Shown piece by piece: positions 7,786 through 16,140 of a stretch of 34,931 bases of DNA (the stretch's first letter is position 1; each line of letters opens with the position of its first letter). The DNA is taken from positions 1 through 34,931 of the forward strand of contig LGFX01000016.1 of NCBI GenBank assembly GCA_001508335.1, in the 5' to 3' direction. Position numbers and translations under genes: made by a program. This stretch comes from a candidate division TA06 bacterium 32_111 (lineage in GTDB: Bacteria > Hydrothermota > 32-111). The notes beneath the pieces are model-generated. The model did no database searches and was not told the DNA's origin. It saw only the letters and a program-made list of their open reading frames with translations.

Positions 7786-8106
7786 ATGTTAAATTACCTA
7801 CTTTTCAACCAGACAACACAACAGACTAATCCTTTAGTTTCTCTTTTACCTTTAATAATAATGTTTGTGGCATTATATCTTCTTTTCATATTACCACAAC
7901 AGAAGGCTGAGAAAAAACATAAAGAGATGTTGAAATCTTTGAATAAGGGGGATAGAGTTATTCTTTCATCTGGAATCATAGGAACAATAACCAACATTAA
8001 AGAGGATATTATATTTTTGGAGATCTCTCCAAAGGTTGAAATTAAAGTTTTAAAAACCACTGTAACAAGAAAAATAGAAGATGATTCTGAAGTGAAGAAT
8101 GGATAG
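7786..8106 (+). CDS. yajC: preprotein translocase subunit YajC
   Basis: A 106-residue protein with one membrane helix (about residues 19-39, PLVSLLPLIIMFVALYLLF) followed by ILPQQKAEKKHKEMLKSLNKGDRVILSSGIIGTI, the standard YajC signature. YajC joins SecD and SecF as an accessory of the Sec translocon. Here secD and secF are not adjacent; the gene instead leads fmt and purF. tgt, which precedes yajC in many bacteria, lies about 15 kb away on the other strand. The last 8 bases overlap the fmt start. The assignment is firm. Confidence 0.93.
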   Translation: MLNYLLFNQTTQQTNPLVSLLPLIIMFVALYLLFILPQQKAEKKHKEMLKSLNKGDRVILSSGIIGTITNIKEDIIFLEISPKVEIKVLKTTVTRKIEDDSEVKNG

Positions 8107-9028
8107 TTTCGTTTTCATCGGAAACGATAATATTTCCTTAAAATTTCTCGAAAAGATAATAGACAAAAAAAAGCCATATTATATAATAACCGGAGAGGAT
8201 AGAATATCAGGAAGGGGAAGGAAATTGAATCCATCCCCTCTTGTTGATATAGCAAAAAAACATTCTGTTGAAATTTTAAAAACATCGAACCCCAACTCTT
8301 TCGATTTTATAAAAACTCTCAAAGAAAAAAAAATCCCAGATTTTTTTCTTTTGTTCTCTTTCGGTTACATCCTTAAAAAAGATTTTCTTGAAATACCGAA
8401 AAGGATGAGTGTAAATATTCATCCGTCCCTTCTTCCCAAATATAGAGGGGCAGCACCTATAAACAGAGTTATAATGGATGGAGAAAAAAAATCTGGGGTA
8501 ACATTTTTTAGAATGGATGAAACACTTGATGGTGGTGATATCATCTTTCAAGAATCTTTCGAATTAAAACCCTATATAGATTCTTTGGAATTAAGGGAGA
8601 AAATGGTTGATGTAGCATCCGAGATTTTTTTAAATTTTGATTGGAGTAAACCTTTCCAACTTTCAAAACAGGATGATAGGTTTGCCACTTACGCAAAAAA
8701 GATAAAAAAGAAGGAACTTTTTGTAGATCTCGAAAAAACCCCAGATCAGGTTGCAAACCATATCAACGGTCTTTCAGAATATGGAGTAAAATGTAGAATG
8801 GGAAATTATAATGTGAAGATCAGGAAAGCTCTTCCATCAGATTGTTCAGTTGAAAAATGGAGTTTAAAGATTTCACAAAGAGGTGAACTACTTTTAGGTT
8901 GTTTGAATGGTTCAATTTCCGTTTTAAAAATACAACCTGAAGGAAAAATTACAATGGATGTAAAAAATTTTATAAACGGATATAGAATAAAGAGTGGAGA
9001 AAAAATATGTGTGGAATATTTGGAGTGA
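8099..9028 (+). CDS. fmt: methionyl-tRNA formyltransferase
   Basis: A 309-residue protein, close to the E. coli length of 315. It formylates Met-tRNAfMet with 10-formyl-tetrahydrofolate for translation initiation. Catalytic residues fall where expected in the N-terminal hydrolase domain: N106 and H108 in SVNIHPSLLPKYRGAAP, and D144 in ETLDGGDI. The C-terminal OB-like tRNA-binding domain covers about residues 205-309. One residue of the usual N-terminal pattern is relaxed (FIGNDNISLKFL instead of F.GTP.F). It overlaps yajC by 8 bases and purF by 22 bases, so the three genes are probably translationally coupled. No def gene is adjacent, unlike the common def-fmt pairing. Confidence 0.93.
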   Translation: MDSFVFIGNDNISLKFLEKIIDKKKPYYIITGEDRISGRGRKLNPSPLVDIAKKHSVEILKTSNPNSFDFIKTLKEKKIPDFFLLFSFGYILKKDFLEIPKRMSVNIHPSLLPKYRGAAPINRVIMDGEKKSGVTFFRMDETLDGGDIIFQESFELKPYIDSLELREKMVDVASEIFLNFDWSKPFQLSKQDDRFATYAKKIKKKELFVDLEKTPDQVANHINGLSEYGVKCRMGNYNVKIRKALPSDCSVEKWSLKISQRGELLLGCLNGSISVLKIQPEGKITMDVKNFINGYRIKSGEKICVEYLE

Positions 9029-10422
9029 TAGGCTCAAAAAACGCTTTCATAGATATATACAAAGGTTTAAAGATGATACAACATAGAGGGCAGGATACAT
9101 GTGGAATAGTAACTTTCTCAAGCAGATTCAATATTAAACTCGCTGAGGGACTCATTACAAACTCTTTCGATGAAAACGATATAAATAGACTCGATGGACA
9201 TGCGGGAATCGGACATGTCAGATATCCGACTATTGGAAAGGGTGGGATCGAGAATGCACAACCTGTTTACACGAATACTCCTTACGGTATAACGATGGCT
9301 CACAATGGAAACGTTGTTAACTACTTCAGTTTGAAGAGAAGGTTAATCGAAGATTATCATAGATACATAAACTCAGAGGTTGATGTCCAAATAATTCTCA
9401 ACGTTTTTGCTCACCATCTAAGTTTAGAGAAAAATTTTACATTTGAATCTTTATGCGGTTGTGTTGAAAAAGTTTTTGATGAGGTAAAGGGAAGTTACTC
9501 TGTTGTATCTTACATAGCAGGGCAAGGATTTCTCGCTTTCAGAGACCCAGTTGGATACAGGCCTCTCGTTTTTGGAACTGATGGAGAAAGGTACGCTTTC
9601 TCTTCAGAATCTGTTTCACTTGAAAGTATAGGTATAGAAAACTTTGAGGATGTGAAACCTGGTGAGGTTATTTTCATAACTGACAAAGGTAAAATAAACA
9701 GAAAAATAGTAAGGAAATCCGATCATAAAGCATGTATATTTGAATGGATTTATTTTGCAAGACCTGATTCGATTATAGATGGCATAGATGTTTACAATGC
9801 GAGATACAGACTTGGTGAAAAGTTGGCTGAGGTTTTGAAAGATAGAAGAAAAGAGTTCGATGTAGTTATACCTGTTCCAGATACTTCAAGAACTGCAGCA
9901 CTTGCTCTATCAACAAAATTGGAATTACCATACAGGGAGGGACTTATAAAAAATAGGTACATAGGAAGAACCTTTATTATGCCTGGACAGAAGAAAAGGA
10001 TTGATGCAGTTAGAGAGAAATTACATCCAATAAAAATTGAACTGAAGGACAAAAGGGTTCTCCTTATAGATGATTCTATAGTTAGAGGTAACACATCAAA
10101 AAGTATAGTTAAACTTGTCAGAGAGGCTGGTGCAAAAGAGGTTCATTTCGCTGTATATTCTTCACCTTTAAAATTCCCATGCTATTTTGGAATAGATATT
10201 CAGAAAACGGATGAATTCATAGCGAATAAAACCGATTTTGAAAAGATAGCAACTGAAATCGGTGCTGACTCTTTAACTTACCTTCCACTTGAAAAAATGA
10301 TAGAAGGTGTCGGAGTAAGAAGGAATGATTTCTGCACATCATGTTTCAGTGGGAAATATGATATCCCTCTTGACCAGAAGGATATAGATGATATAAAGAA
10401 AGATAGAACAAACTCTTTCTAA
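9007..10422 (+). CDS. purF: amidophosphoribosyltransferase
   Basis: A 471-residue enzyme for the first committed step of purine synthesis: PRPP plus glutamine gives phosphoribosylamine. The N-terminal nucleophile glutaminase domain starts directly MCGIFGVIG, so Cys2 would be exposed after Met removal and there is no propeptide. HRGQDTCG and AHNGNVVN follow. The PRPP loop VLLIDDSIVRGNT spans residues 351-363. The C-terminal CTSC (C443, C446), together with upstream cysteines in HKACIFEW and FPCYFGID, indicates the iron-sulfur type found in Bacillus rather than the E. coli type. GGAG lies 6 bases before the ATG, inside fmt. Other purine genes are not in the window. Confidence 0.95.
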   Translation: MCGIFGVIGSKNAFIDIYKGLKMIQHRGQDTCGIVTFSSRFNIKLAEGLITNSFDENDINRLDGHAGIGHVRYPTIGKGGIENAQPVYTNTPYGITMAHNGNVVNYFSLKRRLIEDYHRYINSEVDVQIILNVFAHHLSLEKNFTFESLCGCVEKVFDEVKGSYSVVSYIAGQGFLAFRDPVGYRPLVFGTDGERYAFSSESVSLESIGIENFEDVKPGEVIFITDKGKINRKIVRKSDHKACIFEWIYFARPDSIIDGIDVYNARYRLGEKLAEVLKDRRKEFDVVIPVPDTSRTAALALSTKLELPYREGLIKNRYIGRTFIMPGQKKRIDAVREKLHPIKIELKDKRVLLIDDSIVRGNTSKSIVKLVREAGAKEVHFAVYSSPLKFPCYFGIDIQKTDEFIANKTDFEKIATEIGADSLTYLPLEKMIEGVGVRRNDFCTSCFSGKYDIPLDQKDIDDIKKDRTNSF

Positions 10423-10434
10423 TTTATTTTTTTG

Positions 10435-13400
10435 ATGTTTTATTTTAAATTTTTCTATCTTTTACTCTTTTTCAACTTTTATCCAGATACAGTAAAACTC
10501 GACTATGTTTACGATGATTTTATCTTTGAAAACCCTTTGTACAAAAATTCTTTACAGATAACCTCTGAAGACAGAATACTGAAAGAGAATGATGATTTTT
10601 ACTTTGATGGTAAAAAAATATCTTTTTCAAAAACTTTTAAAGATGTAAAAATCATATATATTAAAGTTGCTGATAGTTTAAAAATAGAAAACTATAAGTA
10701 CAAAAACGAAAATGTTGCAGAAGAGATTGTTAAAAAAGATGAGGAAAAAGAAAATAATATTTACATAGCAGGTGTAAAGGGAATAAGTATGATAAACCAG
10801 AACAACTCTTTGGACATAGATCAGGTGACAGAGTTCTCGATAAATGGAAATATAGATTCTTTTTGGAGTGTTGAGGGGTATATAAACGATAACTCTTCAA
10901 CAAAGGATCTTGGACTGAATATTCCAGTATATCAGATAGAAAATTTTAGGATTTCTTTGAAAAATCTAAATGGAACACAATTCTTTTTGGGTAACTCAAT
11001 TCTGAAAAACAACTGGTCAAAATTTTTGAACTTCAGCAAAGAGATCTTTGGGTTAGGTTTCATTTCCAATTTCAAAAGTTACCCTATAAATTTCACCTAC
11101 TCTACAGATAAAGGTAATTTCAGATCAACATCATTTTACTGTTTGGATGGGATTTTGGGACCTTACAGGATAGTTGAAGAAAAAAATCTTTTCGATTATA
11201 CAATAACACCTGGAAGTGAGAGGGTTTACCTTAATGGTGAACTTTTGAAAAATGGTGAAGATAAAGATTACACACTTGATTATTATACAGGTGAAATCAC
11301 ATTTACAAACAAACAAATTGTAGATCAGAATTCTTATGTCTATGTTGAGTTCCAACAGTTAAACATGAATTCACTTAATAGTGGATACAACATCTCTTTC
11401 GGAGATGAGCTAAACGATTTAAGATTTTTATATTCTAATGAGGGAAATCAGATTTTCGATCAAAAACTTAAGGATGAACTATCATTATACCCTTCCGATT
11501 CTTCATACATCCTTTTGAAAGGGTACCAGTTTGTTGGCGCAGGTAACGGTGAATATATTCTAACCGATTCCATATTCAATTTCGTTGGGAGAGGTAACGG
11601 TGACTATGATGTTGAGTTTTATTATGTAGGTTTTGGGAATGGGGATTACATCTATTCTCCAGTTGATTTCTCATACATTTATGTAGGAAAGGATAACGGC
11701 AATTACTCTCCCTACAGAAGGGTTGAACTCCCTTTCTTTTATCACCTTCTTGATCTTTCATACTCAAAAGATTTTAAAATGGGAAATTATGATTTTGAAA
11801 TCCTTACAGGACTTTACAAAAAAAACAGATACAACCTTCAAGAGGAATTTTTAAAAGATTTTTCATACCTTCTATCTTATGAATCAAAAAGAATATCCTT
11901 CAAAAGTTTCTCTTCATCTTTCTCTTTTAAATTGAGAGAAAATGACACAATTTTCAAAACAAAATGGAATAAAAAAAATGATTATGGGTATATTACAAAC
12001 GATACAACATTTAAAACACCTTTCAGAGAAATAACTTTTTCGGTTCAACCATGGTTTGAAAAAATTTTCAAATCCAAATTGTCATTTTCGAAATTGGACT
12101 CATTCAATATGATAAGCACAAATTTTAACTCAGATACACTTTTTAACAATGCTTTCGATTTAAAAACAAACTATTTTTTATCAAAAGACTCTTTCGTTTA
12201 CAGAAATGAGTCTATAACTTTTACAAGATTTTTTAAATTTTTAAACTTTTCTTTTTTTATCGAGAATGAGGAAAAAAGTTTTTCAACAGTTAGAAGAGGA
12301 ATAAAAAGTTTCACATCGAAAAGGGATTTTATTTTTGAATTCAGGAATGAGGAGAGTTTCAAAGATTCTTTAAAAGTAAAAAAGATAGATGCTTTCAAAT
12401 TTGAAATGAACAGATTACACGATGAAAAATTGACAGGTTCTTTTATGGCAGAATATAAAATATTCGACGAGAACAACACAAAAAAGAATATCCTTCTACT
12501 CAATATGTTTTATAAAAAAAATAACAAGAATTTTTATGAATACATTTTGAACACTTACATAACCTCACTCTCGATCTATGATCTCGTTGAAACTTATGTT
12601 TATGTTGGAAAGGGGAAGGGAGAATATATATACGATTCTCAGACAAACACCTACATTTACGATAGAATATATGGTGATTATATCCTTGTAAAAGAGAATA
12701 AACTCTCAAGTGAACCTTTTTCAAAAAGGAATCTCAACACTTCTTTAAGGTTTTATCCTTTTGAAACTTCTTTGAATTTTGATTACTCAGATCTTTCAAA
12801 AAATATCCTTGAAACGAAAGAGATAAATTTAAACCAGTCCAATTTAAAATTTACCTTTCTTTCAAACAGAATTTTGAAAAGTTCAATCACACCATTTTTT
12901 AATTTAAACTACGAAAGATCTTTCTATAAAAATATATCCTACTTCAAAAATTCTCTTTTTGACTTTGGTTTAAAAAATTTTAGTGATATAAACTATTCAA
13001 TATTTTATAGAAGGGAGGATGAGTTAAGAGAAGAAAAATCAGGAAAATACGATATAAACTCAAACTCATTTGTATTTCAGTTCAATTTAAGTGGATTACA
13101 TGAGGATTACAATTTTTCCATTCTGTATGGTTATTTTTATGGTTTTTACGATTACACCGCTTTGGGTTTTTCTAATATAGATGGCAACAAAGCCGAATTT
13201 TCATCTGATATTGAAAGAAAAATCTTTTCCAACTTTTCTTTTAATATAACTCCAAAAGTTTCATACACTCTTTATAAAAATGGTGATGATATACCTTTGA
13301 ACATAAATTACAAATACCCTAAAGGTGTATATTTTGAAAACACGTTATCCTTTTTATACAATACAAATTTTATCAATATAAAAATTTCACACATAATGGA

Positions 13401-13461
13401 TTATTCAATAAGGAACTCTTTAAGGCAGAGGGTATTCTTCTCTCTATTTACCTATTTTTAA
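10435..13461 (+). CDS. large outer membrane beta-barrel protein with VGxGNGxY repeats
   Basis: About 1008 residues. The ATG at 10435 is preferred; a TTG directly before it at 10432 is also in frame. No Shine-Dalgarno is visible, so it may depend on coupling to purF, which ends 12 bases earlier. After a signal-like hydrophobic start there is a region with ITPGSERVYLNGELLKNG and YTLDYYTGEITF, the 'defined surface loop' pattern of large FCB-type surface barrels. Then come four closely spaced copies of [FY]VGxxNG[DEN]Y (about residues 367-427) and one more near 724-732. The long C-terminal half is alternating aromatic strand sequence ending ...FFSLFTYF, with a terminal aromatic residue as in BAM substrates. 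Function is unknown. The reading frame is intact across its length, and the gene overlaps the next convergent gene by 18 bases. Confidence 0.75.
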   Translation: MFYFKFFYLLLFFNFYPDTVKLDYVYDDFIFENPLYKNSLQITSEDRILKENDDFYFDGKKISFSKTFKDVKIIYIKVADSLKIENYKYKNENVAEEIVKKDEEKENNIYIAGVKGISMINQNNSLDIDQVTEFSINGNIDSFWSVEGYINDNSSTKDLGLNIPVYQIENFRISLKNLNGTQFFLGNSILKNNWSKFLNFSKEIFGLGFISNFKSYPINFTYSTDKGNFRSTSFYCLDGILGPYRIVEEKNLFDYTITPGSERVYLNGELLKNGEDKDYTLDYYTGEITFTNKQIVDQNSYVYVEFQQLNMNSLNSGYNISFGDELNDLRFLYSNEGNQIFDQKLKDELSLYPSDSSYILLKGYQFVGAGNGEYILTDSIFNFVGRGNGDYDVEFYYVGFGNGDYIYSPVDFSYIYVGKDNGNYSPYRRVELPFFYHLLDLSYSKDFKMGNYDFEILTGLYKKNRYNLQEEFLKDFSYLLSYESKRISFKSFSSSFSFKLRENDTIFKTKWNKKNDYGYITNDTTFKTPFREITFSVQPWFEKIFKSKLSFSKLDSFNMISTNFNSDTLFNNAFDLKTNYFLSKDSFVYRNESITFTRFFKFLNFSFFIENEEKSFSTVRRGIKSFTSKRDFIFEFRNEESFKDSLKVKKIDAFKFEMNRLHDEKLTGSFMAEYKIFDENNTKKNILLLNMFYKKNNKNFYEYILNTYITSLSIYDLVETYVYVGKGKGEYIYDSQTNTYIYDRIYGDYILVKENKLSSEPFSKRNLNTSLRFYPFETSLNFDYSDLSKNILETKEINLNQSNLKFTFLSNRILKSSITPFFNLNYERSFYKNISYFKNSLFDFGLKNFSDINYSIFYRREDELREEKSGKYDINSNSFVFQFNLSGLHEDYNFSILYGYFYGFYDYTALGFSNIDGNKAEFSSDIERKIFSNFSFNITPKVSYTLYKNGDDIPLNINYKYPKGVYFENTLSFLYNTNFINIKISHIMDYSIRNSLRQRVFFSLFTYF

Positions 13462-13941
13462 AAAATCAAACTCTTTCGAGATATCTTTTTTCACCTCAAA
13501 GGGAAAACTGTTTTTCCCATACTTTGTTTTTACCTCTAACTGCCCTTCAATATCCAGAACCAACTTCCCTTCTTTTAACTTTTCTATAAGATCTGAAGAT
13601 AGGATGGAATATCTTATCTTTAGATTTGTTGAGTAAACTCCAGAAGAATTCCTTTTTAAAATGTACTCTTTTTGAGAGTACCCTTCCCCTATCTTTTTAG
13701 ATTCAAAAAAGATCTGGTAAACTATTCTTTCAAAAGTAACATCAATTTTGTTTGGGTTAAATACTTTCATATTTAACTCGAAGTTAACACCAGAAAGATC
13801 GAAAGACTTGTATCGAAAAGATTCAACTTCATATTGAAGGTTTTTCACTGTTTTTACCTGATTCAAATATGCACAGTTTGAAATAAAAATAAAGATTGTA
13901 AGAAAAATACCAACTTTTCTTTTTAAAATCTTTTTAACCAT
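13444..13941 (-). CDS. LEA14-like (WHy domain) putative lipoprotein
   Basis: A 165-residue protein with an N-terminal hydrophobic segment ending FISNCAYL. The cysteine near residue 23 may be a lipidation site, although asparagine just before it is not a standard lipobox residue. The remainder, including SGVNFELNMKVFNPNKIDVTFERIVYQIFFESKKIGEG and a later VYSTNLKIRYSI, follows the LEA type 2 / water-stress WHy domain pattern. In bacteria such proteins are small periplasmic or lipid-anchored proteins linked loosely to desiccation or membrane stress. It starts inside the malic enzyme gene (19-base overlap) and its end overlaps the convergent barrel gene. The domain call is good; the lipoprotein call is tentative. 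Confidence 0.75.
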   Translation of the reverse strand: MVKKILKRKVGIFLTIFIFISNCAYLNQVKTVKNLQYEVESFRYKSFDLSGVNFELNMKVFNPNKIDVTFERIVYQIFFESKKIGEGYSQKEYILKRNSSGVYSTNLKIRYSILSSDLIEKLKEGKLVLDIEGQLEVKTKYGKNSFPFEVKKDISKEFDFLKIGK

Positions 13942-15188
13942 CTTTTCAAACCCCTTTTGTAATTTGAAGGATCCACATCTATCCTGTTCAATTTCTCTTC
14001 AACGGCACTTTTTAAAACAGCATAAGATTCCTCAACGAAGACTCTTCTGTCAAAAGGTTTTGGAATCAAATACCTTTTCGAAAATTTCAGATCCTCCTTA
14101 TACATTTTTTTTATATATTCTGGAACATTTTTTTTGGCAAGTGATGCAAGAGATCTTGCCGCTTCAAGTTTCATCCTGTCGCTTATCTTTTTCGCTCCAC
14201 AATCGAGAACACCTCTGAAAATATATGGAAATCCTAAAACATTGTTTATCTGATTCGGATAATCTGACCTTCCAGTTGCTATAATTACATCCTTTCTCGT
14301 ATCTATAGCATTATGGTAATCGATTTCTGGGTCTGGATTTGCAAGTGCAAAAACTATAGGGTCTTTCGCCATCTTTTTCAACATACCTTTCTTTAAAACA
14401 CCTTTTGTGGATAAACCTAAAAACATGTCAGCACCTTCTATAACCTCTTCCATTTTGCTCTCTTTTTCTTTAGCAAAAATTCTGTTGTACTTTGTCAGAT
14501 CTTTTCTTTTTTTATGAAGCATTCCATATTTATCGAAAACGAAGATATTTTTTAAAGAGACACCAACTTTCAAGAACATTTTCAAAACAGGTAAAGCAGC
14601 CGCACCTGCACCTGAAACAACCAACTTTATGTCTTTTAAATCCTTGTTGACAAGTTCACATGCATTTAAAAGTCCCGCTGTTGCGATTATACCAGTTCCG
14701 TGCTGATCATCGTGGAATACGGGTATATCCATCTTTTCAACAAGTTTCTCTTCAATATAAAAGCATTCTGGTCCTTTTATATCTTCAAGGTTTATTCCTC
14801 CAAAAGTAGGTTCAAGTGATTTTACTATATCTATAAACCTATCGGGATCCTTTTCGGATATCTCTATATCGAAAGCATCTATAAAAGCGAATCTTTTAAA
14901 TAGAACAGATTTCCCTTCCATAACAGGTTTCGAAGCATAAGGTCCAACATCTCCAAGCCCCAAAACAGCTGTTCCATTAGATATTACTCCAACAAGATTT
15001 TTTCTGTTTGTGTACCTGTAAGATAAATTTTTATCCTTTTCTATTTCAAGCGAGGGAAAAGCTACACCCGGAGTGTAAGCGAGGGATAAGTTTTCTATTG
15101 AATCACAATCTTTTTTTATCCTTATCTCAATCTTTCCTCCTGTCGGGGAAGAGTGGTATTTTAAACTTTTTTCCTTTAAATTTTTCAT
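13923..15188 (-). CDS. NAD(P)-dependent malic enzyme (oxaloacetate-decarboxylating)
   Basis: A 421-residue enzyme converting malate to pyruvate and CO2 with NAD(P)H. Visible features are the catalytic tyrosine in [35 protein letters not shown], the metal site [34 protein letters not shown], and the Rossmann loop [16 protein letters not shown]. The protein stops after the malic domain and lacks the C-terminal phosphotransacetylase domain of E. coli MaeB, matching the short bacterial form. Cofactor preference cannot be read from the sequence by eye. The ATG at 15188 lies 6 bases after a TATACT -10 box with no Shine-Dalgarno, so it is probably translated leaderless. Confidence 0.93.
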   Translation of the reverse strand: MKNLKEKSLKYHSSPTGGKIEIRIKKDCDSIENLSLAYTPGVAFPSLEIEKDKNLSYRYTNRKNLVGVISNGTAVLGLGDVGPYASKPVMEGKSVLFKRFAFIDAFDIEISEKDPDRFIDIVKSLEPTFGGINLEDIKGPECFYIEEKLVEKMDIPVFHDDQHGTGIIATAGLLNACELVNKDLKDIKLVVSGAGAAALPVLKMFLKVGVSLKNIFVFDKYGMLHKKRKDLTKYNRIFAKEKESKMEEVIEGADMFLGLSTKGVLKKGMLKKMAKDPIVFALANPDPEIDYHNAIDTRKDVIIATGRSDYPNQINNVLGFPYIFRGVLDCGAKKISDRMKLEAARSLASLAKKNVPEYIKKMYKEDLKFSKRYLIPKPFDRRVFVEESYAVLKSAVEEKLNRIDVDPSNYKRGLKRWLKRF

Positions 15189-15194
15189 AAGATA

Positions 15195-15222
15195 AGTATA
15201 GATTATAAAAAATCTTTTTCAA
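15195..15222 (-). promoter_or_regulatory. promoter of the malic enzyme gene, probably leaderless
   Basis: On the minus strand there is TTGAAA (15222-15217), a 16-bp spacer and TATACT (15200-15195), then TATCTT and the ATG. The transcription start is predicted at or within a base or two of the ATG, and no ribosome binding site is visible. Confidence 0.55.
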
Positions 15223-15239
15223 GAATCAAAAATTAAATG

Positions 15240-15267
15240 TTGAAAAAAAATCAATCTATAATATACT
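15240..15267 (+). promoter_or_regulatory. promoter of the 15287-17409 operon
   Basis: TTGAAA (15240-15245), a 16-bp spacer and TATACT (15262-15267). An AAAGGAGAG ribosome binding site and the ATG at 15287 follow, giving a short normal leader. An overlapping TATAAT (15257-15262) has a poorer spacer. Confidence 0.55.
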
Positions 15268-15286
15268 TTTTACAAAAGGAGAGAAA

Positions 15287-15745
15287 ATGAAAAAAATATC
15301 TGTTTTACTTTTGCTTTTCATTTTTATCTCAAACATTTTTTTATATGCACAAGATACACAGGAAACGCAGGAGAAAAAAATTCTGACTTACGAAGAGGGA
15401 TTACAGGATGGAAAAACCGCTGCATCTACTGAGAACTCATTTTTATGGAGTCTTATTGGATGTGGAGCAACATGTTTTTTTTCTGGACTCGGTTGCCTCG
15501 GTTCAACTCTTTTAGGTTACCTCATAGAGCCAAAATCACCTTACGTCTCTTATGATAAAGGGCAAGATTATGTGAGAGGTTTTCAAAACGGTTATTCATC
15601 TGAAGTTAAAAAGAAGAGAGCAACAAGTGCTTTCGTCGGTGGTTGTATTTCGACTGTTGCACAGACTCTTATCTATGGCACATTATATGTAATCTACGGG
15701 GCAGCGTTAATTACGTTTTTATCTTCACTTTTTTCCATGCAGTGA
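15287..15745 (+). CDS. small exported protein with glycine-rich membrane segments
   Basis: A 152-residue protein not assigned to a named family. A signal peptide ends at about residue 21 (...FLYAQD). Two hydrophobic glycine/cysteine-rich segments follow (about 46-77 and 114-149). Each is preceded by a similar motif, YEEGLQDGKTAAS and YDKGQDYVRGFQNGYSSEVKKKRATS, suggesting an internal duplication in which a charged GY-type helix leads into a membrane hairpin. From memory, similar GF.nGY...kkKr proteins occur as short secreted or membrane proteins in Bacteroidota and candidate phyla. AAAGGAGAG gives a strong start. It heads an operon with the beta-flower protein and the metallophosphoesterase. 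Confidence 0.6.
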   Translation: MKKISVLLLLFIFISNIFLYAQDTQETQEKKILTYEEGLQDGKTAASTENSFLWSLIGCGATCFFSGLGCLGSTLLGYLIEPKSPYVSYDKGQDYVRGFQNGYSSEVKKKRATSAFVGGCISTVAQTLIYGTLYVIYGAALITFLSSLFSMQ

Positions 15746-15752
15746 GATCTTT

Positions 15753-16106
15753 ATGCTTACAAAGATTTATGATGCATCATACAATATTGTTGGTTACATC
15801 CATGATAAAACCATTGAGGATGCTTCTGGGGGACCTATAGGTTATATAGAGAGTGACAGGATATTGGATCAGCACCACAATATAATAGGATATTTCCACT
15901 ATGGAAGGTATGAGGACTCCTCATCTAATCCAATAGCATACCTTGAAGGTGATACTTTACAGGATGCATCGAGAGATCCTATCGCATACATTTTGAGTGA
16001 AAGGATTGAAGATTCATCACATAACACTATAGGTTATGTCCATAACAACCTTGATAAAGGACTAATTGGAGTTTTAATAGTTTTTGGATTCATTTCGATA
16101 GTATGA
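15753..16106 (+). CDS. 16-residue-repeat (beta-flower-type) protein with a C-terminal membrane helix
   Basis: A 117-residue protein made almost wholly of six tandem 16-residue repeats at residues 6-21, 22-37, 38-53, 54-69, 70-85 and 86-101. Each follows the pattern [E/Y]D(A/S)S..PIGYI...RI. The last 15 residues (GLIGVLIVFGFISIV) form a membrane helix. There is no signal peptide, so the repeat domain probably faces the cytoplasm with a tail anchor. The repeats match what databases call 4-fold or 5-fold beta-flower proteins, small closed rings of beta-hairpins of unknown function. It begins 7 bases after the previous gene, with only a weak ribosome binding site. Repeat structure is certain; fold and role are inferred. 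Confidence 0.7.
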   Translation: MLTKIYDASYNIVGYIHDKTIEDASGGPIGYIESDRILDQHHNIIGYFHYGRYEDSSSNPIAYLEGDTLQDASRDPIAYILSERIEDSSHNTIGYVHNNLDKGLIGVLIVFGFISIV

Positions 16107-16140
16107 AATAATTTTATTTGGTAATCCAAAAGAGGTAAGG

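Noticed and set aside
11576-11767. Minus-strand open frame with many Asn/His/Cys
   Set aside because: It is a shadow of the repeat region of the large barrel protein and starts without a ribosome binding site.
12500-12724. Minus-strand open frame rich in Cys and His
   Set aside because: It lies antisense to the GNG-repeat barrel gene; its Cys/His content comes from Thr/Met-type codons in the opposite frame.
13430-13470. Rho-independent terminators at convergent junctions
   Set aside because: No GC-rich hairpin followed by a T-run was found here or at the other gene ends; T-rich stretches are background in this AT-rich DNA.
13923-15188. Malic enzyme as a fusion with a phosphotransacetylase domain
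   Set aside because: The frame ends after the malic domain and no acetyltransferase sequence follows, so this is the short form.
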